64,000 bases of DNA from Mycobacterium sp. IDR2000157661 (GCF_022317005.1 NZ_CP081006.1:2976001-3040000), one strand, 5' to 3'; shown: positions 10,797 through 22,080, counted from the first letter of the stretch. Notes: generated by a model from the letters alone, not told the origin. Numbers and translations are program-made.

Positions 10797-11099
10797 ATGG
10801 TGACGCCGGCGAAGACTCGACCGGGAACCCGCGAAGAGATCGACCAGCGGGAAGATGCGGCCACGGACACGCCCTGGGTGACCATCGTCTGGGACGACCC
10901 GGTGAACTTGATGACGTACGTGACCTATGTCCTCCAGAAACTCTTCGGCTACAGCGAACCGCACGCGACCAAGCTCATGCTCCAGGTGCACAACGAGGGC
11001 AAGGCCGTGGTGTCGGCGGGCAGTCGCGAGTCGATGGAGGTCGACGTGTCAAAGCTCCATGCCGCCGGTCTGTGGGCGACCATGCAGCAGGACCGCTGA
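10797..11099 (+). CDS. clpS: ATP-dependent Clp protease adaptor ClpS
   Basis: A 100-aa adaptor that delivers N-degron substrates to the ClpC-ClpP protease. From [13 protein letters not shown] to the end the sequence is the mycobacterial ClpS consensus, including the NLMTYVTYV substrate-pocket helix and [14 protein letters not shown]. The ATG at 10797 leaves a variable 26-residue N-terminal tail, which is normal for the family. It is divergent from pncB and only 7 bp from the next gene. Confidence 0.95.
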   Translation: MVTPAKTRPGTREEIDQREDAATDTPWVTIVWDDPVNLMTYVTYVLQKLFGYSEPHATKLMLQVHNEGKAVVSAGSRESMEVDVSKLHAAGLWATMQQDR

Positions 11100-11106
11100 C
11101 GGTCAC

Positions 11107-11691
11107 GTGCGTAAGTGGAAGCGGGTCGAAACCGCGGACGGCCCGCGTTTCCGGTCGGCCCTCGCCGCACACGAGGCGGCCCTGCTGCAGAGCCTGGCAT
11201 CGTCCCTGGTGGGCATGCTCGACGAGCGCGAATCCCTCGCGCCAACAGATGAACTCGAACAGATCACCGGCATGCGCACCGGCAACTCGGCCCCACCCGA
11301 CGACGACACGATGAAACGGCTGCTGCCCGACTTCTACCGTGCGCAGAACGACCATCCGGCGGGCTCCGGAACCACCGAAAGCCTCAACAGCGCGCTGCGG
11401 GGCCTGCACGAGCCTGCCATCATCGACGCCAAACGTGAAGCGGCGCAACGTCTTATGGCAACCCTGCCGCCGCAGGGCGGCAAGTTCGAGTTGACCGAGA
11501 GCGACGCGCACGCATGGGCGGCCGCGGTAAACGACATGCGGCTGGCGCTGGGCACCATGCTGGGTATCTCGCCCGGCGGGCCCGACGAGCTGCCGCCAGA
11601 CCATCCGATGGCCGGACACCTCGACGTCTACCAGTGGTTGACCGTGCTTCAGGAATATCTGGTGCTGGGCCTGATCGGCAAGCCGAGGTGA
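11107..11691 (+). CDS. DUF2017 protein, AosR (Rv1332)-like regulator
   Basis: A 194-aa protein matching M. tuberculosis Rv1332 from end to end: RKWKRVETADGPRFRS at the start, KRLLPDFYRAQNDHPAG in the middle and DVYQWLTVLQEYLVLGLIG at the end. Rv1332 has been described as the redox-responsive regulator AosR that acts on the nearby mec-cysO-cysM cysteine operon. The same genes lie 1 kb downstream here, so that role is plausible. The GTG at 11107 is 7 bp after the clpS stop. I see no unusual feature. Confidence 0.88.
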   Translation: MRKWKRVETADGPRFRSALAAHEAALLQSLASSLVGMLDERESLAPTDELEQITGMRTGNSAPPDDDTMKRLLPDFYRAQNDHPAGSGTTESLNSALRGLHEPAIIDAKREAAQRLMATLPPQGGKFELTESDAHAWAAAVNDMRLALGTMLGISPGGPDELPPDHPMAGHLDVYQWLTVLQEYLVLGLIGKPR

Positions 11692-11719
11692 TGAGCGCTT
11701 GCGCGAGGAACGGACTTCC

Positions 11720-12742
11720 GTGACCGGGGCGATCACCGATGTGGGCGGGATTTCCGTCGGCCAGCACCACCGGCTCGACGCCGACGTCACGTTGGGGTCC
11801 GGCTGGGCGAGCGGGACCACGGTGGTGCTCACCCCGCCTGGCACGGTCGGCGCGGTGGACGGCAGGGGCGGGGCACCGGGAACCCGGGAGACCGATCTGC
11901 TGGACCCGATCAACTCGGTGCGCCATGTCGACGCCGTCGTGCTGACCGGGGGGAGCGCGTTCGGCCTCGCCGCCGCCGACGGGGTGATGCGCTGGCTGGA
12001 GGAACAGGGGCGCGGGGTCGCCCTGGAGGGCGGGGTGGTGCCGATCGTGCCCGCCGCGGTCGTCTACGACCTGCCGGTGGGTGGCTGGCAGTGCCGGCCG
12101 ACGGCGGAGTTCGGCTACCGCGCGGCGCAGGACGCCTGCAGCGAGGTGGCGATCGGCAGCGTCGGCGCGGGCACGGGCGCGCGGGTGGGTGTGCTCAAGG
12201 GCGGGGTCGGTACTGCGTCGACGATGCTCGAGTGTGGGGCGACGGTCGGGGCGCTGGTCGTCGTCAATGCCGCAGGCGATGCCGTCGACCCCGCCACCGG
12301 ACTGCCGTGGCTGGCCTACCAGATCGAGGAGCTCGGTCTGGTGCCCCCGCCGGCAGACCAGATCGCCGCCTACGCCGGCCGGCACCTCGAGTTCAGCCCG
12401 CTCAACACCACCATCGCGGTGGTCGCGACGGATGCCGCGCTGAGCCCGGCCGCGTGCCGCCGGGTCGCGGTCGCCGCCCACGACGGCCTGGCGCGCACCA
12501 TCAGGCCGTGCCACACCCCGCTCGACGGCGATACGGTGTTCGCGTTGGCCACCGGCGCGGTGGAGGTCGCGCCGGACCCGACGACACCGGCGTCGATGTC
12601 ACCAGAAGTGCCGTTGATCACGCAGGTCGGCGCCGCCGCCGCCGACTGCCTGGCCCGCGCCGTGCTGGTCGGCGTGCTGGCGGCCGAGTCGGTAGCCGGA
12701 ATACCGACCTACCGGAACATGTTGCCCGGAGCGTTCGCATGA
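11720..12742 (+). CDS. P1-family peptidase (DmpA/S58-like, Rv1333 homologue)
   Basis: A 340-aa member of the N-terminal-nucleophile aminopeptidase/autoproteolytic P1 family. Typical blocks are GAITDVGGISVGQHH, GGSAFGLAAADGVMRWLEE, LKGGVGTAST and FNTTIAVVATDAALSPA-type sequence; the Thr/Ser around NTTIAVVATD is the expected self-cleavage region. I start at GTG 11720, preceded by GAGGA. A TTG at 11699 would place part of a repeat-like sequence (GAGCGCTTGCGCGA) into the protein. The physiological substrate is unknown. Confidence 0.88.
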   Translation: MTGAITDVGGISVGQHHRLDADVTLGSGWASGTTVVLTPPGTVGAVDGRGGAPGTRETDLLDPINSVRHVDAVVLTGGSAFGLAAADGVMRWLEEQGRGVALEGGVVPIVPAAVVYDLPVGGWQCRPTAEFGYRAAQDACSEVAIGSVGAGTGARVGVLKGGVGTASTMLECGATVGALVVVNAAGDAVDPATGLPWLAYQIEELGLVPPPADQIAAYAGRHLEFSPLNTTIAVVATDAALSPAACRRVAVAAHDGLARTIRPCHTPLDGDTVFALATGAVEVAPDPTTPASMSPEVPLITQVGAAAADCLARAVLVGVLAAESVAGIPTYRNMLPGAFA

Positions 12743-12772
12743 ACCCGGCCCACGGTGAGGAGGCGTGAGACA

Positions 12773-13186
12773 GTGCTGGTGATCCGAGCCGACCTGGTCG
12801 ATGCCATGGTCGCGCATGCCCGCGCCGACCACCCCGATGAGGCGTGCGGGGTAATCGCGGGTCCTGAGGGCTCGGATCGTCCGGAGCGGTTCATCCAGAT
12901 GGTCAACGCCGAGCGGTCGCCGACGTTCTACCGCTTCGATTCCATGGAGCACCTGCGGGTCCACCGGGCGATGGAAGCGGCCGACGAGGTACCCGTTGTC
13001 ATCTATCACTCTCATACCGCCACCGAGGCCTATCCGAGCCGCACCGACATCTCGATTGCGCAGGAACCCGATGCTCACTACGTGCTGGTATCCACCCGCG
13101 ATCCCGACGTACACGAGTTGCGCAGCTTCCGGATCGTCGACGGCGTCGTCACCGAGGAAGACGTCAAGATCGTCGAGCAGTACTAG
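12773..13186 (+). CDS. mec: CysO-cysteine peptidase Mec (JAMM metalloprotease)
   Basis: The zinc hydrolase that releases cysteine from the CysO-cysteine adduct. The JAMM motif is complete: HSHTATEAYPSRTD matches HxHx7SxxD, and the upstream Glu lies in DEACGV. At 137 aa it has normal length. I take GTG 12773 (VLVIRADLV) with GGAGG about 10 bp upstream; a GTG at 12755 in the same frame would translate the Shine-Dalgarno itself. It is followed by cysO and cysM in one operon. Confidence 0.93.
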   Translation: MLVIRADLVDAMVAHARADHPDEACGVIAGPEGSDRPERFIQMVNAERSPTFYRFDSMEHLRVHRAMEAADEVPVVIYHSHTATEAYPSRTDISIAQEPDAHYVLVSTRDPDVHELRSFRIVDGVVTEEDVKIVEQY

Positions 13187-13213
13187 AACCGAAGACTCGA
13201 AGGAGCCTGTTGC

Positions 13214-15175
<1,962 letters not shown>

Positions 15176-15179
<4 letters not shown>

Positions 15180-16012
15180 CAGAAATCGTCGGGGGCAGCA
15201 CGCTCCCTGTCGGCATCTTCGATTCCGGGGTCGGCGGCCTCACGGTTGCGCGCGCGATCATCGATCAGTTGCCGGACGAGGACATCGTCTACGTCGGCGA
15301 CACCGGCAACGGGCCGTATGGTCCGTTGACCATCCCCGAGATCCGCGGGCATGCACTGGCGATCGGTGACGATCTGGTCGAGCGCGGCGTCAAGGCGCTG
15401 GTGATCGCCTGCAACACCGCATCGTCTGCCTGCCTGCGCGACGCGCGCGAACGCTACGCGCCCGTGCCCGTCGTCGAGGTGATTCTGCCCGCGGTCCGCA
15501 GGGCGGTGGCCACGACCCGCTCGGGCAGGATCGGGGTCATCGGCACCGAGGCGACCATCGCGTCCGGCGCCTACCAGGATGCGTTCGCGGCGGCCCGCGA
15601 CACCGAGGTGTTCGGCGTGGCGTGCCCGCGGTTCGTCGACTTCGTAGAGCGGGGGGTGACCAGCGGCAGGCAGGTCCTCGGTCTCGCCGAGGGCTACCTC
15701 GAGCCGCTGCAGCGTGCAGAGGTCGACACCCTGGTGCTGGGTTGCACGCACTACCCGATGCTGTCGGGTCTGATCCAGCTGGCGATGGGGGATCAGGTGA
15801 CGCTGGTGTCGAGCGCGGAGGAGACGGCCAAGGACTTGCTGCGGGTTCTGACCGAACTCGATCTGCTGCATCCGCACGGGGGCCCGCCCGCCCGGCGGAT
15901 GTTCGAGGCGACCGGTGATCCCGAGGCGTTCACCACACTCGCGGCGCGCTTCCTGGGTCCGTCGCTCGACGGGGTTCGCCCGGTTCAACGTCACGTCGAC
16001 GCGCGGAGATGA
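15176..16012 (+). CDS. murI: Glutamate racemase MurI
   Basis: Makes D-glutamate for peptidoglycan. The 278-aa protein has [16 protein letters not shown], the first catalytic Cys in [12 protein letters not shown] and the second in [11 protein letters not shown]. The start is GTG 15176, overlapping the rhomboid stop by 4 bp (GTGA), and gives [17 protein letters not shown]. The frame remains open much further upstream, but only as a shadow of cysM and the rhomboid gene. Confidence 0.95.
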
Positions 16013-16070
16013 ATTCGGTCGCGCAAACGCGCGATGTTTTCGTCAAAGGGATAGCGGGCATGGCAAGCTA

Positions 16071-16844
16071 GTGAGCGTGCGAATCACCGTGCTCGGTTGC
16101 TCCGGCAGCGTTGTCGGGCCTGATTCGCCGGCGTCTGGTTACCTCGTCACCGCCCCCGAGACCCCTCCGCTGGTCCTCGACTTCGGCGGTGGAGTGCTCG
16201 GCGCGCTGCAACGGCATGCCGATCCCAACGACGTGCACGTGTTGCTGTCGCACCTGCACGCTGATCACTGCCTGGACCTGCCCGGACTCTTTGTGTGGCG
16301 GCGCTATCACCCGTCACCGGCGCAGGATCGCGGCGTGTTGTACGGTCCGGCCAACACGTGGGCCCGACTCGGCGCGGCGTCTTCGCCGGAAGGCGGAGAG
16401 ATCGACGACTTCTCCGACGTCTTCGAGATCCGGCACTGGGTCGACAACGAGGCGGTCACCATCGGCACGCTCACCGTCACGCCGAAACTCGTCTGTCACC
16501 CGACCGAGTCGTACGGCCTGCGGATCGTCGATCGAGACGGTGCGACACTGGTCTACAGCGGGGACACCGGTTACTGCGACGCGTTGATCGACCTGGCGCG
16601 CGACGCGGACGTGTTCCTCTGCGAAGCGTCGTGGACACACTCGCCGGACCGGCCGCCGCGGCTGCACCTCTCGGGCGCCGAAGCCGGCCGTGCCGCCAAG
16701 CGGGCCGGTGTGAAAGAACTGCTGCTGACCCACATTCCGCCGTGGACGTCGCGCGAGGACGTCATCAGCGAAGCCAAGGCGGAGTTCGACGGCCCGGTGC
16801 ACGCGGTGGTGTGCAACGAGGCGTTCGACGTCGCACGCGCCTGA
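16071..16844 (+). CDS. Metallo-beta-lactamase-fold hydrolase, Rv1339 homologue
   Basis: A 257-aa MBL-fold protein. The metal-binding motif is [17 protein letters not shown], with further ligands in [10 protein letters not shown] and LLLTHIPPW. Rv1339 of M. tuberculosis has been reported to be an atypical class II cAMP phosphodiesterase, so cAMP hydrolysis is the most likely activity, by homology. I start at GTG 16071; GTG 16077 is two codons further and equally possible. It sits between murI and rph, as in M. tuberculosis. Confidence 0.9.
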   Translation: MSVRITVLGCSGSVVGPDSPASGYLVTAPETPPLVLDFGGGVLGALQRHADPNDVHVLLSHLHADHCLDLPGLFVWRRYHPSPAQDRGVLYGPANTWARLGAASSPEGGEIDDFSDVFEIRHWVDNEAVTIGTLTVTPKLVCHPTESYGLRIVDRDGATLVYSGDTGYCDALIDLARDADVFLCEASWTHSPDRPPRLHLSGAEAGRAAKRAGVKELLLTHIPPWTSREDVISEAKAEFDGPVHAVVCNEAFDVARA

Positions 16845-16875
16845 CGTGTCCGGGCCACCGGATAGGGTTGGGCCC

Positions 16876-17658
16876 GTGTCCAGACGAGAAGACGGCCGGC
16901 TCGACGATGAGCTGAGGCCGGTTCGCATCACCCGCGGGTTCACCACCCATCCGGCCGGTTCGGTGCTGGTCGAGTTCGGTGAGACCCGCGTGATGTGCAC
17001 CGCGAGCGTCACCGAAGGGGTCCCGCGCTGGCGCAAGGGCTCGGGCAAGGGCTGGCTGACGGCGGAGTACGCGATGCTGCCGGCCGCCACCCATGACCGA
17101 TCGGACCGCGAGTCGGTCAAGGGCCGGCTTGGTGGGCGCACCCAGGAGATCAGCCGGCTGATCGGTCGGTCGCTGCGCGCCTGCATCGACCTCGCGGCGC
17201 TGGGCGAGAACACCATCGCGATCGACTGCGACGTGTTGCAGGCCGACGGGGGTACGCGTACGGCCGCGGTCACCGGCGCCTATGTCGCGCTGACCGACGC
17301 GGTGACCTACCTGTCCGCTGCAGGCAAGCTGTCCGATCCGCGACCGCTGTCGTGCGCGATCGCCGCGGTGAGCGTCGGGGTGGTCGACGGCCGCATCCGC
17401 GTCGACCTGCCCTACAGCGAGGACTCCCGCGCCGAGGTCGACATGAACGTCGTAGCCACCGACACCGGCACGCTGGTGGAGATCCAGGGCACCGGTGAGG
17501 GCGCGACGTTCCCGCGCTCAACGCTGGACAAGATGCTCGACGCCGCGATGGGCGCCTGCGAGAAGATCTTCGAGATCCAACGCGATGCGCTGGAGCTGCC
17601 CTATCCTGGCGTGCTGCCAGAGCCGAAGGACCCGCCGAAGAAAGCCTTCGGCAGCTGA
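16876..17658 (+). CDS. rph: Ribonuclease PH
   Basis: A phosphorolytic 3'-5' exoribonuclease for tRNA 3' maturation. The 260-aa protein has [48 protein letters not shown] and the catalytic-site [15 protein letters not shown] segment. The start is GTG 16876, giving [15 protein letters not shown] as in other mycobacteria. The spacing to the upstream MBL gene is 31 bp. Confidence 0.95.
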   Translation: MSRREDGRLDDELRPVRITRGFTTHPAGSVLVEFGETRVMCTASVTEGVPRWRKGSGKGWLTAEYAMLPAATHDRSDRESVKGRLGGRTQEISRLIGRSLRACIDLAALGENTIAIDCDVLQADGGTRTAAVTGAYVALTDAVTYLSAAGKLSDPRPLSCAIAAVSVGVVDGRIRVDLPYSEDSRAEVDMNVVATDTGTLVEIQGTGEGATFPRSTLDKMLDAAMGACEKIFEIQRDALELPYPGVLPEPKDPPKKAFGS

Positions 17659-17669
17659 CGAATCCGGCC

Positions 17670-18113
17670 ATGGTGAGGTTGTTCGGTATTTCGCTGGTAT
17701 TTCTGCTGTCCGGTTGTGGGCTGTTCTCCGGGCAAGCCGACTCACCCGACTTCGCCAATAGCTCTGCGATACAGCGCGCACTCGGCGCCTCGGGTCTCAT
17801 GTGCCACAGCTACCAACCGGTGCGTGGTGAAGACCTCGAGCCGGGTATGGAGAGCGCTGTCGATGTCGGCGAATGCGAGATCGACGATGAGACTCCGAGG
17901 CTGGTCGTCTGGACGGACAACGACCAAAAGGACGATTGGGCGGACACGAGCCGGCAGATCGGTTGCGCGATGTCTGAGGGATCGGGCGACTCGGCCTTCG
18001 ACTACGTAGCCGGTGAGCGTTGGTCCATTTCGGATGCGTCGCAGAAACTCGCCAACAAGATCGCGGACGCCATCGGGGGCGAAGTCGTCCACGTCGAATG
18101 CGAGCAGGGGTGA
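17670..18113 (+). CDS. Small putative lipoprotein
   Basis: 147 aa. A short signal peptide ends in the lipobox LLSGC (modified Cys near residue 16), so the mature protein is probably membrane-anchored outside the cytoplasm. Three further Cys residues in the mature part (MCHSY, VGECE, IGCAM) and one near the end (VECEQG) could form two disulfides, which suits an exported protein. I do not recognise a family. It lies between rph and the ITPase gene, with a 4-bp overlap onto the latter; it is an insertion relative to M. tuberculosis. Confidence 0.75.
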   Translation: MVRLFGISLVFLLSGCGLFSGQADSPDFANSSAIQRALGASGLMCHSYQPVRGEDLEPGMESAVDVGECEIDDETPRLVVWTDNDQKDDWADTSRQIGCAMSEGSGDSAFDYVAGERWSISDASQKLANKIADAIGGEVVHVECEQG

Positions 18114-18709
18114 CCGAGTTGCTGGTCGCCAGCCGCAACCGCAAGAAGCTGGCTGAGTTGCATCGCGTGCTCGACGCCGCCGGCGTGACGGGTCTGAGCC
18201 TGCTGTCGCTCGACGACGTGCCGCCGTTCGAGGAAGCACCGGAGACCGGTGCGACGTTCGAGGAGAATGCGTTGGCCAAGGCGCGCGACGCGTTTCACTC
18301 CACCGGGTTGGCGTCGGTGGCCGACGATTCCGGGCTTGCAGTCGACGCGCTGAACGGGATGCCCGGCGTGCTGTCGGCGCGGTGGTCGGGCGCGCACGGC
18401 GATGACGCCGCCAACACCGCCCTGCTGCTGGGACAGCTGCTTGATGTGCCGGATTCGCGGCGCGGCGCCGCCTTCGTGTCGGCCTGCGCATTGGTGCACG
18501 GGGCCGGCGAACTGGTGGTGCGTGCCGAATGGCCGGGAAGCATCGTCCGTGAGCCGCGCGGCGACGGCGGCTTCGGCTACGACCCGGTGTTCCTGCCGGA
18601 GGGCGCGACGCGCACCGCAGCGGAGCTGACGTCCGACGAGAAGGATGCGGCGTCGCATCGGGGCCGCGCGCTGGCGTTGCTGCTGCCCGCGCTGCGAGAG
18701 CTGGCCTGA
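18110..18709 (+). CDS. rdgB: Non-canonical purine NTP pyrophosphatase (RdgB/HAM1)
   Basis: Hydrolyses ITP, dITP and XTP to keep deaminated purines out of nucleic acids. The 199-aa protein begins TELLVASRNRKKLAEL and has ETGATFEENALAKARDA, SVADDSGLAVDALNGMPGV and GDGGFGYDPVFLPEG, all family signatures. The start GTG 18110 overlaps the preceding stop (GTGA). It corresponds to Rv1341. Confidence 0.94.
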   Translation: MTELLVASRNRKKLAELHRVLDAAGVTGLSLLSLDDVPPFEEAPETGATFEENALAKARDAFHSTGLASVADDSGLAVDALNGMPGVLSARWSGAHGDDAANTALLLGQLLDVPDSRRGAAFVSACALVHGAGELVVRAEWPGSIVREPRGDGGFGYDPVFLPEGATRTAAELTSDEKDAASHRGRALALLLPALRELA

Positions 18710-18758
18710 CGAACGTGAGCGGGGTGAACGGCCACAGGCCGTGCGAGATTTTGCATAG

Positions 18759-18771
18759 CCGATCTAATCGG
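18759..18771. promoter_or_regulatory. Small palindrome before the MFS transporter gene
   Basis: CCGAT-CTA-ATCGG is a perfect 5-bp-arm inverted repeat with a 3-bp spacer, 13 bp upstream of the MFS start. It is placed where a repressor operator would act. No regulator gene is adjacent, so the assignment is weak. Confidence 0.35.
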
Positions 18772-18784
18772 TAGCATCCTCCCG

Positions 18785-20239
18785 GTGCGTGGTCGTGGTG
18801 AGCCGACGAAGACGCGGCATCCGGCAGTGCTGGTCGCCGTGCTCGCCGCCGCGGGCATCAGCGTCTCGCTGATGCAGACGTTGATCATCCCGCTGATCCC
18901 CGAGCTGCCGAACCTGCTGCGCACGAGCCCGGCCAACGCGTCGTGGACGATCACCGCCACACTGCTCACGGCCGCCGTGGCGACGCCGGTGTTCGGACGG
19001 CTCGGCGACATGTACGGACCCAAGCCGATCCTGATCGCCTCTGCCGCGCTGCTGACGTCCGGGTCGCTGCTGGCCGCAGTGACGAGCGAGCTGCTACCGC
19101 TCATCGTCGGCAGAGCGTTGCAGGGCTTCGGGTTGCCGATCATCCCGCTGGGCATCAGCGTGCTGCGCGCGGCCGTGCCAGCCGAGAAGGTCGGTGCCGC
19201 AATGGGTTTGATGAGCTCGTCGCTCGGTGTGGGCGGCGCCCTGGGACTTCCGCTGTCGGCGGTCATCGCGGAGAACTTCGACTGGCACATGCTGTTCTGG
19301 GTGTCGGCGGGCCTCGGCGCCGGCGGTGTGCTGGTCTTCTCGCTGCTGGTGCCGAGCATCCCTGCCCGCTCGGGCGACCGGCTGGATCCGATCGGCACGC
19401 TGGGCCTGGCTGTGGGTCTGGTGTCCCTGCTGCTGGCGATCTCCAAGGGCTCCGGGTGGGGCTGGACGAGTGGCGTGACGCTGGGACTGTTCGGCGGTTC
19501 GGTGGTGGTCTTCGCGCTGTTCGGGTGGTGGCAGTTGCGGGTGCCGTCGCCGACGGTCGACCTGCGCACCACGATGCGGCGGCCGGTGTTGACGACGAAC
19601 GTCGCGTCGATCGCCGTCGGGTTCGCGCTGTTCGCGATGTCGCTGATCGCCCCGCAGATCCTTCAGCTACCCACCGAGACCGGCTACGGCCTCGGCCAGT
19701 CGATGCTGCACACGGGTCTGTGGATGGCACCGGGCGGGCTGGCGATGATGCTGGCGTCGCCCATCGCCGCGCGCGTGGCCGGTGTTCGCGGGCCGCGGTT
19801 CACCCTGATCGCCGGGTCGGCCATGGTGGCGGGCGGCTACCTCTCCGGGCTCTGGCTGATGAACAGTCCCTGGCAGCTGTGCGTGTTCAGCGTCCTGGTC
19901 AGTCTCGGCGTCGGCTTTGCGTTCTCGTCGCTGCCCGCGCTTGTCAACGCGGCCGTGCCGGTCTCGGAGACGGCGGCGGCCAACGGCATCAACGCGCTGG
20001 CGCGGTCGTTGGGCACCTCGATCTCGAGTGCGGTGATCGGTGCGGTGCTCGCGGCCATGACCGTCACGGTTGCGGGGGATAAGGTGCCGTCACTGGCGGG
20101 ATTGCAGGCGGCGCTGATGGTCGCAGCGGGCGCCGCCGTGGTCGCCGCGCTGATCGCGTTCGCCATCCCGAAGCGAGAGGACCCGGTCACGGTGCCGGCA
20201 GCCGACCTGGCGCTGGTTAAAGACCGTAGCGGTCCTTAA
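18785..20239 (+). CDS. MFS drug-resistance-type transporter (DHA2-like)
   Basis: A 484-aa polytopic membrane protein with about 14 hydrophobic segments, the DHA2 topology. Motif A between the second and third helices reads GRLGDMYGPKP, and the fifth-helix motif C region is GLMSSSLGVGGALGLPLS. These are proton-driven exporters of hydrophobic compounds; the substrate cannot be told from sequence. The start is GTG 18785. Its 3' end overlaps the convergent DUF3817 gene by 23 bp. Confidence 0.87.
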   Translation: MRGRGEPTKTRHPAVLVAVLAAAGISVSLMQTLIIPLIPELPNLLRTSPANASWTITATLLTAAVATPVFGRLGDMYGPKPILIASAALLTSGSLLAAVTSELLPLIVGRALQGFGLPIIPLGISVLRAAVPAEKVGAAMGLMSSSLGVGGALGLPLSAVIAENFDWHMLFWVSAGLGAGGVLVFSLLVPSIPARSGDRLDPIGTLGLAVGLVSLLLAISKGSGWGWTSGVTLGLFGGSVVVFALFGWWQLRVPSPTVDLRTTMRRPVLTTNVASIAVGFALFAMSLIAPQILQLPTETGYGLGQSMLHTGLWMAPGGLAMMLASPIAARVAGVRGPRFTLIAGSAMVAGGYLSGLWLMNSPWQLCVFSVLVSLGVGFAFSSLPALVNAAVPVSETAAANGINALARSLGTSISSAVIGAVLAAMTVTVAGDKVPSLAGLQAALMVAAGAAVVAALIAFAIPKREDPVTVPAADLALVKDRSGP

Positions 20240-20549
20240 TCTCCCTGGTCTGCACCTGCTCGACGATGATGCCAACGAGCGGGATCGTGCCCGCTAGCAG
20301 CACACCGATCGTCTTGCCGATGGGCCAGCGCACCTTGACCGCGAGGTTGGCGGTGAACAGCAGGTAGACGAAGTACACCCAGCCGTGGACGACGGCGATC
20401 CAGTTCAGGTCCTCCACGCCGTAGACGTACTTCATCACCATCTCGTAGCACAGCGCGATCAGCCAGATGCCCGTCGTCCAAGCCAGCACGCGGTAGCCGA
20501 GCAGCGCCTTGCGGATCGATTCGGCGGAGGTAGTCTGCGGTTCGGTCAT
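20217..20549 (-). CDS. DUF3817 small integral membrane protein (Rv1342c homologue)
   Basis: 110 aa with three predicted membrane helices (VLAWTTGIWLIALCYEMVMK, AVVHGWVYFVYLLFTANLAV, IGVLLAGTIPLVGIIVEQ). The charged tail QTREIKDRYGL is typical of the family. The function is unknown. Its ATG overlaps the lprD stop by 4 bp (ATGA), so the pair is co-translated, in the same arrangement as Rv1343c-Rv1342c. Confidence 0.88.
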   Translation of the reverse strand: MTEPQTTSAESIRKALLGYRVLAWTTGIWLIALCYEMVMKYVYGVEDLNWIAVVHGWVYFVYLLFTANLAVKVRWPIGKTIGVLLAGTIPLVGIIVEQVQTREIKDRYGL

Positions 20550-20947
20550 GGGGCCGGGTGTTCCTTGTCTTTCTTCGCGAGGTCTTTCTTCGCGAGGTCT
20601 TTCTTCGCGAGTTCGGCCAGGTAGGCGTTGTACTCGCGCAGGGCGGGATCGTCATCGTATTGGCTTGCCGGGCGCGGCTTCTCCGGCAGAAGACCGTCGG
20701 GTATCTCGGTCACGGTGTCTCGCTTGACCGGTTCGGGCGGGGCTTCCTCGTAGCGCACGAACTTGTAGTAGGCGTACACGACGAAGCCCGCGAACATCGG
20801 CCACTGCAGGGCATAGCCCAGGTTCTGGAAACTGCCGGAGGCCGATTCGAAGCGGGTCCACTGCCACCAGGCCAGCGCCAGGCAGCCGGCGGCGCCGATG
20901 ATCGCCAGGACGATGAGCGCCGGCCTCCTACGCCGTGTAGTGGACAC
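20546..20947 (-). CDS. lprD: LprD-like membrane/lipoprotein
   Basis: 133 aa starting at GTG 20947 (STTRRRRPALIVLAIIGAAG). The first hydrophobic segment ends in AAGC, which can serve as a lipobox, and a second hydrophobic stretch (QNLGYALQWPMFAGFVVYAYYKF) follows. The C-terminal half, DDPALREYNAYLAELA, matches LprD of M. tuberculosis. The tail has a triple AKKDL repeat absent from M. tuberculosis. Function unknown. Confidence 0.85.
   Translation of the reverse strand: MSTTRRRRPALIVLAIIGAAGCLALAWWQWTRFESASGSFQNLGYALQWPMFAGFVVYAYYKFVRYEEAPPEPVKRDTVTEIPDGLLPEKPRPASQYDDDPALREYNAYLAELAKKDLAKKDLAKKDKEHPAP
20566..20610. repeat. Three tandem copies of a 15-bp unit inside lprD
   Basis: The unit ggtctttcttcgcga occurs three times in a row (the first copy differs at one end). 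On the coding strand it adds in-frame LAKKD repeats to the C-terminus of the LprD-like protein. Such repeats can vary in copy number by slippage without breaking the frame. Confidence 0.85.
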
Positions 20948-21087
20948 CGTCCAACGGTACCGCGCGCACACCTCCGTGCAGCCGTCCGACCTGCCCGCGG
21001 ACGGCGACTGACACACCCGATGGTGCTCAAGCCAGGCGCCGGTACTGACAATTCCGGGTTCGGCGGGCGCGGTACGATCGCCTCACC

Positions 21088-21171
21088 GCGGGCGTGATGG
21101 AACTGGCAGACATGCGGGCTTTAGGTGCCCGTGTTCGAAAGAACGTGTGGGTTCGAGTCCCACCGCCCGCA
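21088..21171 (+). tRNA. tRNA-Leu, anticodon UAG
   Basis: The acceptor arms gcgggcg (21088-21094) and cgcccgc (21164-21170) pair perfectly and are followed by discriminator A. The T arm gtgggttcgagtcccac is complete. The anticodon stem gcgggc/gcccgt encloses the 7-nt loop tttaggt, giving anticodon TAG (reads CUA/CUN). The long variable arm (gttcgaaagaac) is typical of class II leucine tRNAs. No CCA is encoded. Confidence 0.95.
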
Positions 21172-21248
21172 CTCAGTTCGATAGCAGAGTCCTACACCGG
21201 GGTCGTGATACATGGGCGAGGGTGACGGCCCCCATGCAGAAATCGTGG

Positions 21249-21743
21249 TCAGGCGCGCTGGGCGAAGTACTTCTGCCCCTCGCCGGGGATCCGGCCGAAG
21301 CCTGCCTTCAGCAGTGGCGCAAGGACTTTGACCGGCAGCGCAGTCGCCTTCTTCGGTTCGAGCGCCAGCACCCACGTGAAGCGGGTCCCCCCAGCATTGG
21401 GTTCGACGATGTAGTCCTCGGCGAACCGAGTGAACACCGGCAGCGTCGACTCGTAGACATAGAACGAGTGGCGGTGTCCCTCGTCCCAGCGGAAGTAGCG
21501 CTCGCGCATCGTCGCCCCGCCGGGCGCCACCACGTCGCGGGTCGTGCCGATGCCGAACGGGCGCGAGGACGTCCACGTCACCCTCCGGATCGACGGACCC
21601 CACGCCGCGATCGATTCATCGGAGGTCAGCGACTCCCACACCTGATCGGGGGTCGCGGCGTAGCGCTTCTCGTATCGGAAGACGTGCGGAGCCGACGAAA
21701 GGAAGTCGGCATCGGCGGGTTGGAGCGGATACCAGCGGGCCAT
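21249..21743 (-). CDS. SRPBCC-family (polyketide cyclase/dehydrase-like) protein
   Basis: 164 aa. The pattern FRYEKRYAATPDQVWESLTS, then SWT-type strands and a long C-terminal helix (PVKVLAPLLKAGFGRIPGEG), fits the START/Bet v1-like SRPBCC fold, which has a hydrophobic ligand pocket. No catalytic residues are diagnostic. It is single and convergent with nothing; the tRNA-Leu gene lies 78 bp from its 3' end. Confidence 0.8.
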   Translation of the reverse strand: MARWYPLQPADADFLSSAPHVFRYEKRYAATPDQVWESLTSDESIAAWGPSIRRVTWTSSRPFGIGTTRDVVAPGGATMRERYFRWDEGHRHSFYVYESTLPVFTRFAEDYIVEPNAGGTRFTWVLALEPKKATALPVKVLAPLLKAGFGRIPGEGQKYFAQRA

Positions 21744-21771
21744 AGCTGCTCATCATGGCAGCAGTCCGGCG

Positions 21772-21993
21772 CTACTGGTCCCTACTCTGCGCTCCGAAAC
21801 AGACGAGGCTGGCGACGAAGCTGAACGTCGCGATCGTCCCGGACAGGGCAGCCAAGGGAGCGTCCGCCCCACCCCAGCTCGCCAGGCACACCGCGACGGC
21901 GATGATCGCGGTGAAGATCAGGAACAGTCCGGTGGTGGCAACTGCTTCGGCGTTCGAACTCTCGGCGGGGGCGAGGGCACGCTCGCGCATCAA
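21772..21993 (-). CDS. Small two-helix membrane protein
   Basis: 73 aa (72 if the second Met is used) with two hydrophobic segments, GLFLIFTAIIAVAVCLASW and ALSGTIATFSFVASLVCFG, and a short hydrophilic N-terminus. No family is recognised. It is read in the same direction as the SRPBCC gene, 28 bp upstream of it, so the two may be co-transcribed. Confidence 0.6.
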   Translation of the reverse strand: MMRERALAPAESSNAEAVATTGLFLIFTAIIAVAVCLASWGGADAPLAALSGTIATFSFVASLVCFGAQSRDQ

Positions 21994-22080
21994 CGTCTCC
22001 TACGGGCTGACGGAACTCTGATGCGCTGTTACTGCCCGGTATTGACGGTGTTGAAACCAAACGATGCAGATTCGCCGGGT

